NCBI GenBank assembly: GCA_030603185.1
Contig: JAUVYG010000005.1
Location: 1-43,516, forward strand
Direction of reading: 5' to 3'
Length of the DNA: 43,516 nucleotides
Origin: Actinomycetota bacterium
GTDB lineage: Bacteria; Actinomycetota; JAUVYG01
Positions 1 to 8,197 of this stretch are shown piece by piece. Each line of letters begins with the position of its first letter. Position 1 is the first letter of the stretch. Both the position numbers and the translations under genes were made by a program. The notes beneath the pieces were generated by a model that did no database searches, was not told where the DNA came from, and saw only the letters and a program-made list of their open reading frames with translations.

Positions 1-684
1 TGTGAGACCCCACTCAATCGCACGCTCAGGTTTCATGATGTCAAGGTTCTCAGTTCGGGCCTGAAATATTTCATTACCTGTAAGAAGTTCGTTGTACTCA
101 TCGATCCAATGAGGCATCTCGTCGCAGATCCGCAGAGCTGCGGCAAAGAACTCTTCGGGAGCGTCCTGAACGACACCGCCGACTCGTAGATAGTTGGGAG
201 TCATTCGGTAGCCAGCAACCAGCTCGAACAGGTCCAGTATCTTCTCGCGCTCTCTGAATCCGTAGAATGCAGGAGTCAGAGCTCCGACATCGAGGCCATA
301 GGTTCCGTAGAAGAACAGGTGGCTAGAGATTCGATTCAATTCAGCCATTATTATTCGAAGCCACTCAGCCCTAGGTGGAACTCTGACATCCATGAGTTTC
401 TCGACCGCTAGGGCATAGACCCACTCGTTAAAGAAGGCGCCAATGTAATCTGTCCTATCCAACAGCACAAAGACTTGATTGTAGTAGCGAGCCTCGGCCA
501 GTTTTTCTACACACCTGTGCAGATAGCCGATGTGCGACTTTGTGTTGACCACAACTTCTCCGTCAAGCTCAACCTCTAGATACAGAACACCATGAGTGCT
601 CGGATGCTGAGGTCCGAAGTTGACGGTGATCGTCTCTGTTTTTAAGTCTGTGTAAGCTTCTGTATCAATACTCTGATCAGGCAT
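1..684 (-). CDS. nuoD: NADH-quinone oxidoreductase subunit D (partial)
   Basis: This is the 49 kDa subunit of the peripheral arm of respiratory complex I, which helps form the quinone site next to the N2 cluster. Reading the minus strand from an ATG at 684 gives about 228 residues with the family signature GPQHPSTHGVL near residue 24, followed by a conserved stretch rich in LHR, FNEW and ISSHL motifs. The gene runs off the left edge of the window, so the C-terminal part is missing. The start shares one base with the nuoC stop (TAATG), so the two are translationally coupled in a nuoA-B-C-D operon. Identification is from the visible motifs and gene order. The quinone type, and whether nuoE/F/G follow, cannot be seen. 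Confidence 0.95.
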   Translation of the reverse strand, partial: MPDQSIDTEAYTDLKTETITVNFGPQHPSTHGVLYLEVELDGEVVVNTKSHIGYLHRCVEKLAEARYYNQVFVLLDRTDYIGAFFNEWVYALAVEKLMDVRVPPRAEWLRIIMAELNRISSHLFFYGTYGLDVGALTPAFYGFREREKILDLFELVAGYRMTPNYLRVGGVVQDAPEEFFAAALRICDEMPHWIDEYNELLTGNEIFQARTENLDIMKPERAIEWGLT

Positions 685-1154
685 TATGCATCACTCAATA
701 GATAGCTGTCGATATCATCATGCGACCAGTCTTTCCGAAGAGGAAAACCGGGGAAATCATCGGCTAAAAGTAGTTTTCGTGGGTCTGGGTGACCAATGAA
801 CTCAACGCCGTAGAGTTCGGCAGTCTCACGCTCGTGCCAATTGGCAGTTACCCAGACGGGAGTAACGGTGGCAATTGATCCGCCATCCCTAGAAACCGAT
901 GCTCTCAGAACAAGGGCGTTGTGATCGCTGGTCCGATATAGGTGGTAAACGATTTCAATGGAGTCAGGATGGTCAAGTCCAGAAACATCATGTAGTAGGT
1001 CAAAATTCATTTCGTTGCGAACGACTTCGGCTACTTCAGTCATGGACTCACTTGGTACCGTGACATTGAATTTTCCGTCAGCCGTCGTAGCAACTGAGCC
1101 CTGGAAGCGGGTCGCAAGCTCTTCAGCGGCTTTGTTTAGATCCATATCAGACAT
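684..1154 (-). CDS. nuoC: NADH-quinone oxidoreductase subunit C
   Basis: This is the 30 kDa subunit of complex I, a structural part of the hydrophilic arm that docks with NuoD and NuoB. The 156-residue product carries the family signature [17 protein letters not shown] near residues 108-124 and ends in the usual FPLRKDW region. Length is normal for a stand-alone NuoC. It is not fused to NuoD, unlike the E. coli protein. The ATG at 1154 overlaps the last 8 bases of nuoB, and the stop overlaps the nuoD start by one base, so it is embedded in the nuoABCD operon. Confidence 0.95.
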   Translation of the reverse strand: MSDMDLNKAAEELATRFQGSVATTADGKFNVTVPSESMTEVAEVVRNEMNFDLLHDVSGLDHPDSIEIVYHLYRTSDHNALVLRASVSRDGGSIATVTPVWVTANWHERETAELYGVEFIGHPDPRKLLLADDFPGFPLRKDWSHDDIDSYLLSDA

Positions 1155-1677
1155 GCTTGGCTATCTCTATTCTGCGATCCGCAAGAGTCATACGCCTGTC
1201 CTTTAGGCTCTCGGACTCGATTTTTTCTTGCAGCTTCATGAATCCATGCATCAGCGCTTCAGGCCTTGGGTGGCAACCTGGGATGTAGATGTCGACGGGC
1301 ACTACCTTATCAGCGCCCTTGACCACGTTGTATCCCTCTTGGAACACGCCACCACTGACAGCACATGCGCCCATAGCAATAACCCACTTAGGGTCTGCCA
1401 TCTGCTCGTAGAGGACCTGAGTAACCTCGACCATCTTCTTGTTGATGTTTCCAGCGATGATCATCACATCTGCCTGTCGAGGAGTTGCTCTAGGAATTAC
1501 ACCGAACCGCTCAAGGTCATACCGGGACATGTTTACGGATATAAGCTCGATAGCACAGCATGCGATACCAAAGGTAAGGAACCAAAGGGAAGACTTTCGA
1601 GCCCAGTTGAACACATTGTCTACGGTTGTAAGTAGTACTTTGGGCATTGGCGTGTCAGAAATGTGTGGAGGTGTCAT
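1147..1677 (-). CDS. nuoB: NADH-quinone oxidoreductase subunit B
   Basis: This is the PSST subunit of complex I, which binds the terminal [4Fe-4S] cluster N2 that passes electrons to quinone. The product has the tandem cysteines in FGIACCAIE, then GACAVSGG and [10 protein letters not shown], which together supply the four N2 ligands. I chose the ATG at 1677 because it forms an ATGA overlap with the nuoA stop. It gives 176 residues, normal for NuoB. A longer reading frame begins at 1704 but would add nine residues lying inside nuoA. The His in PGCHPRPE replaces the proline commonly seen there. Confidence 0.95.
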   Translation of the reverse strand: MTPPHISDTPMPKVLLTTVDNVFNWARKSSLWFLTFGIACCAIELISVNMSRYDLERFGVIPRATPRQADVMIIAGNINKKMVEVTQVLYEQMADPKWVIAMGACAVSGGVFQEGYNVVKGADKVVPVDIYIPGCHPRPEALMHGFMKLQEKIESESLKDRRMTLADRRIEIAKHV

Positions 1678-2030
1678 ACCCAGCGAAGCACTCCCTTCTT
1701 CCAAGGATAGAGAAGACCCAGTAGAAGGATCATTATGAATATAAGCATTTCAACGAGTCCAAGTAGACCGAGCTGATTAAATGCAACGGCCCACGGGAAC
1801 ATGAACACAGTCTCAATATCGAAAATCAAAAACAGTAGAGCAAAAATGTAATACCGGATACTGGTCTTAACCCACGGCTGCCCGATGATGGGGACACCGC
1901 ACTCATAGGGGTCTGATTTGATATCGGACTGAACCGACGGTGAGAGGAAGCGCTCGACCATGAATATAAGCATCACAAAGCCGGCGGCTACGAGCATGAA
2001 TATCCAGATGTATAAAAGCTCTATTGGCAT
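1674..2030 (-). CDS. nuoA: NADH-quinone oxidoreductase subunit A
   Basis: This is a small membrane subunit of complex I at the junction of membrane and peripheral arms. The 118 residues show three hydrophobic segments (about residues 7-26, 60-80 and 88-108) and the conserved loop KSDPYECG near residue 40, whose Cys is a hallmark of the family. It is the first gene of the nuo operon. A GAGG ribosome site lies about 8 bases before the ATG, and a promoter and 5' hairpin are visible upstream. It lies 130 bases after the formate dehydrogenase gene in the same direction. Confidence 0.95.
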   Translation of the reverse strand: MPIELLYIWIFMLVAAGFVMLIFMVERFLSPSVQSDIKSDPYECGVPIIGQPWVKTSIRYYIFALLFLIFDIETVFMFPWAVAFNQLGLLGLVEMLIFIMILLLGLLYPWKKGVLRWV

Positions 2031-2095
2031 TAGCTAACCTCTCTTGCGCGATCGCATCCGTCGCACCGTGAGATTGAACGAACTGTTCCGGCGCA

Positions 2096-2113
2096 AACGG
2101 TATCTCTACCGTT
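2096..2113 (-). other. 5' leader stem-loop before nuoA
   Basis: A perfect 7-bp inverted repeat (AACGGTA / TACCGTT) with a 4-base loop lies just downstream of the predicted transcription start of the nuo operon. It could be a 5' stabilising hairpin or an operator. The sequence shows the symmetry but not the role. Confidence 0.45.
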
Positions 2114-2126
2114 GTGCACTCCGAGC

Positions 2127-2155
2127 ATTTTAGCAATGGGGTTTTGCTGCATCAA
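2127..2155 (-). promoter_or_regulatory. Predicted promoter of the nuo operon
   Basis: On the minus strand a -35 box TTGATG (2150-2155) and a -10 box TAAAAT (2127-2132) are separated by exactly 17 bases, close to the housekeeping sigma consensus. It sits directly after the formate dehydrogenase stop, so nuoABCD can be transcribed independently of that gene. No terminator was seen between the two, so read-through is also possible. Confidence 0.6.
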
Positions 2156-2160
2156 GGGAA

Positions 2161-5100
2161 TTAATCCAGCTTCTCTATACGAGCGGCCGACATCTTGAAC
2201 GCGGGGGTTTTAGATGCGGGATCCATTGAGCCGCTAGTGAGCCGATTAGCTGGCGCTTCCGCGAAATGGAACGGAAGGAACACAACGCCCTCTGGAGGCA
2301 TGTTGCTCTCCTTCACCTTTACTTCAACGGACCCTCTTTTGGTCACGACCCGTACTTTTTCCCCATCCGAAACTCCCAATCTGCGCACATCTTCAGGATT
2401 GACCTCGAGTCCCGCCTCGGGAGTGAGCTTGTCTAGAGCCTCTGATCTTCTGCTCATGGTTCCGGTGTGAAAGTGCTGTAGCATGCGTCCCGTAGAGAGC
2501 TGGAATGGGAACTCATCCTCTGGAAGTTCGCCGCGGCCATTCTGCTCGATCACTGTGAATCGACCACGGCCGCGAGGGAACGATTCCCCGTACAGGACTC
2601 TGGTTCCAGAATGATCGGTGTCGGGCACAGGCCACATGAGGTCATTATTCCCGAGCCTCTCATGCCTTACTCCGGCGTACTGCGGTACAAGCCCAGCAAG
2701 CTCCTCCATGATCTCAGCCGACTCCGTGTACGACATCGGGTAACCCATCTTTGTCGAGACCTCGGAGATTACCTGCCAATCGGTGCGGGACTCCCCTATC
2801 GGAGGAATGGCAGGCCTGATCAGTTGAACGCGTCGTTCGGTATTGGTAAAAGTGCCGTGCTTCTCAGCAAAAGATTGCACTGGAAGTACGACATCGGCTA
2901 GCTCGGCGGTCTCAGACAAGAATATGTCCTGGACGACCAGTAGCTCCAGATTGTTCAGGGCTTTTCTGACATGGTCAATGTCAGGGCTACTCATCATCGG
3001 ATTCTCACCCTGAATGTAGAGGGCCTTGAGCTCTCCAGTAGCAGCGGCATCCTCCATCTCAACGACGGTCAGCCCCTCTGCATCAGGGACAGTGGCGCCC
3101 CAGGCTTTTGAGAACTTCTCGCGCACTGCGGGATCAGATACTTTTTGGTATCCGGGCAAAGTAGTAGGCAACCCCATATCGCTGGCACCCTGAACATTGT
3201 TCTGCCCTCTCAGAGGCATCAGGCCGGTTCCAGGCCTTCCGATATGGCCGGTCATCAACGCTAGATTAACAAGGCCGTATGCACCGTTAACACCCGCGAT
3301 ATGCTGGGTGATGCCCATTCCCCACAGGATCATTCCTCGTTTGGCTTTTCCATAGATCAGAGCAGCTTCTCTCAATCGATCGGCTGGAATACCTGTAAGC
3401 TCAGCTACATCCTCAGGGCTGTAATCAGCAAGTACGGTCTTTAGCTCTTCGAATCCTTCTGTTCGGGCTGAGATGAAGTCTTCGTCGATCAATCCCTCAT
3501 CCAGGATGACTCGAGCCATGGCATTCAGAACCGCAACATTACTGCCGGCACTTGGTCTTAGCCAGACATCGCTGTGCTCCACCATTTCGATTCGGCGAGG
3601 GTCGATGACGATAATGGAGGCATCCCGCTCATGCTTTGCAGCAAGAGCAACATTCGAAATCACTGGATGAGTCTCAGTGGTATTCGAGCCGATCACGATG
3701 ATGGCATCTGCTTCACCGATGTCTCGAGTCGTGGCGGAAGGGGCGCTACTACCCAGAGCCTCACCGAGGGCCACTGCAGAAGCGATATGACAAAGTCGTG
3801 CGCAATGGTCGACATTATTGGTGCCGATGGTGGCGCGCATGAACTTTTGGAAAATATAATTCTCTTCATTGGTGGCTTTGGACGAGTTCAAGCCGCCTAT
3901 GGCCCCAGGACCATTCTCTTTCAGGATTGCTCCTAGGCGATCAGCAACATAGGTAGTTGCTTCATCCCATGACACGGGTTCGAGTGCTGCCCCTTTTCCA
4001 CCCTTGCGAATCATGGGGGTCGTCAAGCGATCCTCATGATTGATGAAGTCAAAACCAAAGCGCCCTTTGACGCACAGATTGCCTTCATTGGCCTCAGAAT
4101 CAAAGGAATTCGAGACCGCTACAACCTTTCCATCCTCGGTCTGCAGATCGAATACGCATCCGACTCCGCAATAGACGCAGGTGGTTGATGTCTTGTCTCT
4201 GGTGGAGGCGCGCATCTTCCCCTTATCTGTGAGGTCCTTGAGTGCACCGGTAGGACATGCTGAGACGCACTGTCCACAGTTATTGCAGACAGTGTCCCTA
4301 AAGTCTGTGGTCCCACTTACCAGAGCCGGATACTCGTCCGAGTCGACGGTGTAGACCTTCCGGCGTTGCACCTCGTCGCAGATCCGGACACAGTTGTGGC
4401 ATTTAATGCATTTCTCTTTGTCCATCACAAAGAATGGGTAGCTCGTCAGTTGAGTTAGTTGCTTGTCACCTTTGAACTCTTGGGTGCCAGCCTTATATTT
4501 GATCGAGTTCTCTTGAAGCTGGCACTCTCCAGCAGCCTGACAGATACATTGCAGGCATCGCTCAGCCTCAGCCTTAGCTTGCTCATCCGTGAAGCCTGTG
4601 TCGACCTCACGGAACGCTCCGCTGGCATCATCGGCGCCAAGATTGCCTGGGGTGATCTCGACACCGAACGTCGAGTTGCGAGGCTCAGCCTCAATGGCAG
4701 GCATAGACGCTCTCGGTGTGGTGTTCTCTGTGTGCGCGCCGATATCGAACAGGGTGGGATTCTCTTCAGCCACAATTCGAGCGATATCCCGTTGGTCATT
4801 ACCTTCTAGGAAGGCAGATATGGCCTTGGCAGCACGACGACCGCCTCCAACTGCTTCAACTACTGTCGCTGCGCCTGTCTCACAGTCACCGGCTGCAAAC
4901 ACTCTTGGCAGGCTCGACATCATGGTGGATTCATCCACATTGATCGATCCCCAGCCGGTAAGTGACATGTCTTCCTTCGTGCCAGGCATATCAACGTCCT
5001 GCCCGATCGCCAGAAGGATGTTGTCGACGACAATGTCAAACTCTGAACCCTCGACCGGTTCCGGTCTGCGCCTACCGCTATCGTCCGCTTCGCCCAGGGC

Positions 5101-6324
5101 CATTCTCTTACAGGTCATCACTAGGCTGCCATCTGCCGCCTCAGATATCGAGACAGGAGCGGTCAGGAGCTCTAGCTCAACACCTTCGACCTCGCACTCA
5201 TGGATCTCGTGCGCGCTTGCCGGCATCTCATCACGACCGCGACGATATACGAGCGAAACATTGCTCGCGCCCAACCTTCGAGAGGTACGAGCTGCATCAG
5301 CAGCTGTAAATCCTCCACCAATGACAGCAACGCGATCACCGACGGTAGTTCGCTTGCCTCGGTTTACCTCGGCAAGGAACTCAATGGCAGAGTAAACGCC
5401 CTCGCTGTCCTCACCATCCACACGAGCTGCTTTACCCACGCTGGCCCCGATGCCCATGAACACTGCGTCATGTCCTGAGTCGGTCAGCCCAGTAATGGAT
5501 ATGTCGCGTCCAAGAAACTTACCGGTCTCTAGTTTCACGCCAAGATCCAGAATGTCCTGAATCTCTTGGTCTAGAACGTCTTTGGGCAGTCGGTAGGGCG
5601 GGATCCCGTAGCGAAGCATCCCACCGGCCTTTTCGAGGCCTTCGTAGATGGTCACATCATGACCATCCAGCGCAAGGTAATAGGCGGCTGATAGCCCCGC
5701 AGGGCCGCCACCGACGACTGCAACGGATTTTCCTGTTGCAGGCTCACAATCCGGTTGGGTCTTGTCCCCGGCCTCGACAGCCTTATCCGCGGCATGGCGC
5801 TTCAACCAACAAATGGCCACCGGCTCACCATCGATCTGCGAGCGACGACAAACTGTTTCGCAGGGCGCAGGACATACGCGTCCGATCACTCCCGGCAACG
5901 GAAGGCGTTCTTTGATAAGAGTAGTTGCCGCTCCGAACTCGCCCTTGGCTATTAGGTCGATGTAGCCGGCCACATCAATGCCTGCTGGACATTTGTACTG
6001 GCATGGCGGCAAACAGTACGCATTGTGATTCTCTAGATACTCGCTGAGAATGACCCGTCGGCTCTCGACCAGGGCGGGAGAGTCAACAGTGATCGCCTGC
6101 CCATCCTCAGCGGCGGTCTGACAAGCAAGTACCGGCTCGGATTGCCCACTTATCTCTACGGCACAGACACCGCACCTACCGACAGGTTTGGTGCGAGGGT
6201 CAGAGCAGAGGTTCGGAATGTGCACACCGGCCCGCAATGCGGCCTTAAGTATGGTGTCACCAGTAAGCGCAGGTACGGAAGTGCCGTCTATATCTATTGT
6301 GACTGTCGCCGTTTGAATACTCAT
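2161..6324 (-). CDS. NADPH-type formate dehydrogenase, four-module fusion (2Fe-2S / GltD / 4Fe-4S / molybdopterin)
   Basis: This is predicted to interconvert CO2 and formate for the methyl branch of the Wood-Ljungdahl pathway, with NADPH as the likely electron carrier. The 1387 residues run in order. First is an N-terminal [2Fe-2S] domain (cysteines about 40-67). Next is a GltD-like oxidoreductase with an FAD motif VAVVGGGPAG near 205 and a second Rossmann motif near 331 followed by YRR, the pattern GltD proteins use for NADPH. Then come ferredoxin motifs CIKCHNC and CNNCGQC (about 638-690), the CVYCGVGC cluster (about 717), and a molybdopterin domain with NVDHCARLCH near 841. The residue that is selenocysteine in many formate dehydrogenases is Cys here. 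I chose the ATG at 6324 over a TTG six bases upstream because the AAAAGGG ribosome site is better spaced. A ZTP riboswitch precedes it. The substrate is inferred from the ARLCH motif and the pathway context. Other molybdopterin oxidoreductases share this fold. Confidence 0.85.
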   Translation of the reverse strand: MSIQTATVTIDIDGTSVPALTGDTILKAALRAGVHIPNLCSDPRTKPVGRCGVCAVEISGQSEPVLACQTAAEDGQAITVDSPALVESRRVILSEYLENHNAYCLPPCQYKCPAGIDVAGYIDLIAKGEFGAATTLIKERLPLPGVIGRVCPAPCETVCRRSQIDGEPVAICWLKRHAADKAVEAGDKTQPDCEPATGKSVAVVGGGPAGLSAAYYLALDGHDVTIYEGLEKAGGMLRYGIPPYRLPKDVLDQEIQDILDLGVKLETGKFLGRDISITGLTDSGHDAVFMGIGASVGKAARVDGEDSEGVYSAIEFLAEVNRGKRTTVGDRVAVIGGGFTAADAARTSRRLGASNVSLVYRRGRDEMPASAHEIHECEVEGVELELLTAPVSISEAADGSLVMTCKRMALGEADDSGRRRPEPVEGSEFDIVVDNILLAIGQDVDMPGTKEDMSLTGWGSINVDESTMMSSLPRVFAAGDCETGAATVVEAVGGGRRAAKAISAFLEGNDQRDIARIVAEENPTLFDIGAHTENTTPRASMPAIEAEPRNSTFGVEITPGNLGADDASGAFREVDTGFTDEQAKAEAERCLQCICQAAGECQLQENSIKYKAGTQEFKGDKQLTQLTSYPFFVMDKEKCIKCHNCVRICDEVQRRKVYTVDSDEYPALVSGTTDFRDTVCNNCGQCVSACPTGALKDLTDKGKMRASTRDKTSTTCVYCGVGCVFDLQTEDGKVVAVSNSFDSEANEGNLCVKGRFGFDFINHEDRLTTPMIRKGGKGAALEPVSWDEATTYVADRLGAILKENGPGAIGGLNSSKATNEENYIFQKFMRATIGTNNVDHCARLCHIASAVALGEALGSSAPSATTRDIGEADAIIVIGSNTTETHPVISNVALAAKHERDASIIVIDPRRIEMVEHSDVWLRPSAGSNVAVLNAMARVILDEGLIDEDFISARTEGFEELKTVLADYSPEDVAELTGIPADRLREAALIYGKAKRGMILWGMGITQHIAGVNGAYGLVNLALMTGHIGRPGTGLMPLRGQNNVQGASDMGLPTTLPGYQKVSDPAVREKFSKAWGATVPDAEGLTVVEMEDAAATGELKALYIQGENPMMSSPDIDHVRKALNNLELLVVQDIFLSETAELADVVLPVQSFAEKHGTFTNTERRVQLIRPAIPPIGESRTDWQVISEVSTKMGYPMSYTESAEIMEELAGLVPQYAGVRHERLGNNDLMWPVPDTDHSGTRVLYGESFPRGRGRFTVIEQNGRGELPEDEFPFQLSTGRMLQHFHTGTMSRRSEALDKLTPEAGLEVNPEDVRRLGVSDGEKVRVVTKRGSVEVKVKESNMPPEGVVFLPFHFAEAPANRLTSGSMDPASKTPAFKMSAARIEKLD

Positions 6325-6346
6325 GATCAAATAACCCTTTTGTCGA

Positions 6347-6360
6347 ACGGGCGAACCCGC
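6347..6360 (-). promoter_or_regulatory. Possible riboswitch expression-platform hairpin
   Basis: In the RNA this is CGGG-UUCG-CCCG, extended by a G-U pair: a very stable tetraloop hairpin between the ZTP aptamer and the ribosome site of the formate dehydrogenase gene. It has no long U-tract, so control of translation or a competing fold looks more likely than a classical terminator. The role is inferred from position. Confidence 0.4.
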
Positions 6361-6382
6361 TTACTTCCGGCAAATAACATGA

Positions 6383-6470
6383 GAGAGCGCCCAGGCGACC
6401 GACAGCCCTCTAGATCTAAGCAAACAGGTGCTTCCGAGTGGTTTACTCCACTTGCGCCAGTCACACCTGC
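6383..6470 (-). ncRNA. ZTP/ZMP riboswitch (pfl motif)
   Basis: On the minus strand the leader contains GTGACTGGCGCAAGTGG, then AACCAC and a GGAAGCACCTG segment. The CAGGTG / CACCTG pair (6425-6430 and 6464-6469) closes the first stem, and GTCGCCTGGGCG follows near 6389-6402. The blocks UGACUGGCG, GUGG..ACCAC and CGCCUGGGC in this order are the conserved core of the pfl RNA, known to bind ZTP/ZMP, the purine intermediate that accumulates when 10-formyl-THF is short. It sits between a predicted promoter and the formate dehydrogenase gene. It should therefore raise formate production when one-carbon folate is low. The alignment was made by eye from remembered consensus. Confidence 0.85.
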
Positions 6471-6484
6471 TAAATGTTGAAAAC

Positions 6485-6499
6485 GTAGAACGATTCTAC
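6485..6499. promoter_or_regulatory. Inverted repeat overlapping the -10 box
   Basis: GTAGAA-CGA-TTCTAC is a perfect 6-bp inverted repeat with a 3-base centre. It covers the predicted -10 box of the riboswitch/formate dehydrogenase promoter, which is where a repressor would bind. The protein is unknown. It does not match the LexA, Fur or ArgR consensus as I know them. Confidence 0.35.
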
Positions 6500-6522
6500 C
6501 AGAGCGAACTGGTTCGTCTCAA
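6493..6522 (-). promoter_or_regulatory. Predicted promoter for riboswitch and formate dehydrogenase
   Basis: A -35 box TTGAGA (6517-6522) and a -10 box TAGAAT (6493-6498) are spaced by 18 bases on the minus strand. Transcription would start near 6486, some 15 bases before the ZTP aptamer. The promoter lies right behind the acsE stop, so the formate dehydrogenase is a separate unit, though read-through from the acs operon is possible. Confidence 0.55.
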
Positions 6523-6536
6523 CGAAATTCGGGCTT

Positions 6537-7337
6537 CTAGTCCTCTAGGTATGGATCCAGGTAGGAGTCAAAGTACAGAGTGTCGTTGCGGAATATCTCT
6601 GAGGTCCGAAGAACGCCCATCAAGTCCTTGTCCATCGGGTCAAGAATCGCTGAATCAAGACCATGGTTCATAAGGAACACTAGGTAGATCTTGGTGAGCA
6701 TGTTCTTAAGCTTGCTCGGGGCGCCATTAGAGATGTTGCTCAGACCGACTACCGTGTGTACCTGCGGATCACTAAGCTCACGGAACATCGTCAGGGCCTC
6801 AAAAGTCTCTTTTGGTGGCTGAAGCGACTGCGCGGTGGTAATTGAGAGAACCAAAGGATCGAGGTAAAGGTCGTCAGGTGAGACTCCCTCCACCATGCAA
6901 CGACCGAGGATCTCAGCAGCTATCATTACCCTCTCGTTCGCATCCCTCGGAATACCTTTGTCGGTCATCGTCAAGCCGATGATCTTCGCTCCGTATTTTG
7001 CTGCGAGTGGGATCATGGAGTCCATTCGCTCCACGTCACCCGATGTCGAGTTGATCATCGCTTGACCGTTATGCACTTTGAGTCCTGCCTCGATAGCAGC
7101 AGCATTGGTGGTATCAAGGCAAATGGGCTTGTCGACCTCGGCCTGAACCTGAGTGACCAACCACTCCATCAATTCCGGACCGTCCTTAGAGGCAGGTCCT
7201 ATGCTGATGTCAATGTAGTCAGCGCCAGCAGCAGCCTGTCGCTTCGCCATATCGATGATCGGAGCGGCATCGCGCTCTTTCATCGCAGCGCCGATCCTTT
7301 TGGATATGACTGAGATTCTTTCGCCAATAAGCAGCAT
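6537..7337 (-). CDS. acsE: Methyltetrahydrofolate:corrinoid/iron-sulfur protein methyltransferase
   Basis: This transfers the methyl group from 5-methyl-THF to the Co(I) centre of the corrinoid iron-sulfur protein (AcsCD), linking the methyl branch to acetyl-CoA synthesis. The 266-residue product is a pterin-binding TIM barrel of normal AcsE length. It begins MLLIGERI, followed by the conserved blocks CLDTTN (about 94-99), INSTSGD (about 117), IGLTM, LYLDPLVL and VGLSNIS, all positioned as in the Moorella enzyme. It is the last gene of the acs operon, 54 bases after cooC. A GGGAG ribosome site precedes the ATG. The cytosolic location follows from the absence of any signal or membrane segment. 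Confidence 0.95.
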   Translation of the reverse strand: MLLIGERISVISKRIGAAMKERDAAPIIDMAKRQAAAGADYIDISIGPASKDGPELMEWLVTQVQAEVDKPICLDTTNAAAIEAGLKVHNGQAMINSTSGDVERMDSMIPLAAKYGAKIIGLTMTDKGIPRDANERVMIAAEILGRCMVEGVSPDDLYLDPLVLSITTAQSLQPPKETFEALTMFRELSDPQVHTVVGLSNISNGAPSKLKNMLTKIYLVFLMNHGLDSAILDPMDKDLMGVLRTSEIFRNDTLYFDSYLDPYLED

Positions 7338-7391
7338 TAAATGTTTTCTCCCTTGAGCATGAATACGAACCTTAGAAAGATAACCAAAAGG

Positions 7392-8174
7392 TTACTCAGT
7401 ATTCAAGAGCTGTTCCAGCCTTTTTGCCAGCTCGGATACCTTCTCAACTAATTGTGGGTCCTTATCGTAGGCCGATTGACCGGAGAGATCAGCCTCTCGA
7501 GTGGCAGCACTCTCTGACACGTAACCCAGGACAGGAATGCCAGGAACAGCCGCCTCGATCCTCTTGGCTTCCTCTTCATCACGGACCTTATTGACCACGA
7601 TAAACAGGCGCTCAACACCAATATCCTTTGCCAGGCGTGAAATAGTCTTGGCCGTCTGAACACTTCGCATCCCGGGTTCGACCACTATTACAAGGGCGTC
7701 CATCCCCTCAGCGGTTGAGCGAGCCAAGTGCTCAATGCCCGCCTCCATATCCATGATCACGACATCATCCCGATCTACGACAAGATGGCGCATCATTGTT
7801 CGAACCAAGGCGCTCTCTGGGCACACACAGCCGGTACCACCGTGGTCTATTCCACCCATAACCATGACTTTGACCCCGTTCACCTCGCGGGCAAGGGTCT
7901 CTGGTAGATCATCGACTCTAGGGTTGAGCTTGAAGAAACCACCGATGGTGCCTGGCTTAGCTCCAGTACGCTCGATAACGAGGTCCTTCATCTCAGCAAT
8001 AGGAGTGAATTCCAGCGCCTCTTCCATCTCCATTCCGATGGCAACACTAAGATTGGCGTCCGGATCTGCATCGACAGCGAACACTGTCTTCCCTTGGTCC
8101 GCGTAGTACCTGGCAAGAGTCGAAGAGATCGTGGTCTTCCCTACTCCGCCTTTTCCGGTGATAGCTAACTTCAT
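7392..8174 (-). CDS. cooC: CooC-type nickel-insertion ATPase (copy 1)
   Basis: This is a MinD/ParA-like P-loop ATPase that helps load or mature the nickel clusters of CO dehydrogenase/acetyl-CoA synthase. The 260 residues start with the deviant Walker A GKGGVGKTT at about 7-15 and continue with VDADPDANL. A CxC pair in GTGCVCPES (about 115) is the metal-binding, dimer-forming pair known in CooC. A Walker B-like VVIMDMEAGIEH follows. It sits in the acs operon 23 bases after lpdA and has a GGGGAAG ribosome site. A second, different CooC lies at 20387-21148. Which copy serves CooS and which serves AcsB cannot be decided from sequence. Confidence 0.9.
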   Translation of the reverse strand: MKLAITGKGGVGKTTISSTLARYYADQGKTVFAVDADPDANLSVAIGMEMEEALEFTPIAEMKDLVIERTGAKPGTIGGFFKLNPRVDDLPETLAREVNGVKVMVMGGIDHGGTGCVCPESALVRTMMRHLVVDRDDVVIMDMEAGIEHLARSTAEGMDALVIVVEPGMRSVQTAKTISRLAKDIGVERLFIVVNKVRDEEEAKRIEAAVPGIPVLGYVSESAATREADLSGQSAYDKDPQLVEKVSELAKRLEQLLNTE

Positions 8175-8197
8175 GCTGTCTGCTTCCCCTTGTCTCT

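Noticed and set aside
3780-3820. Selenocysteine (UGA) at the formate dehydrogenase active site
   Set aside because: The codon at the ARLxH position reads Cys and the frame is open throughout. No in-frame UGA was found.
4589-5395. A 268-codon open frame on the plus strand opposite the formate dehydrogenase gene
   Set aside because: It is antisense to a well-supported conserved GltD module, low in complexity (Ser/Ala/Arg-rich) and has no recognisable domain. It is a shadow of the real gene.
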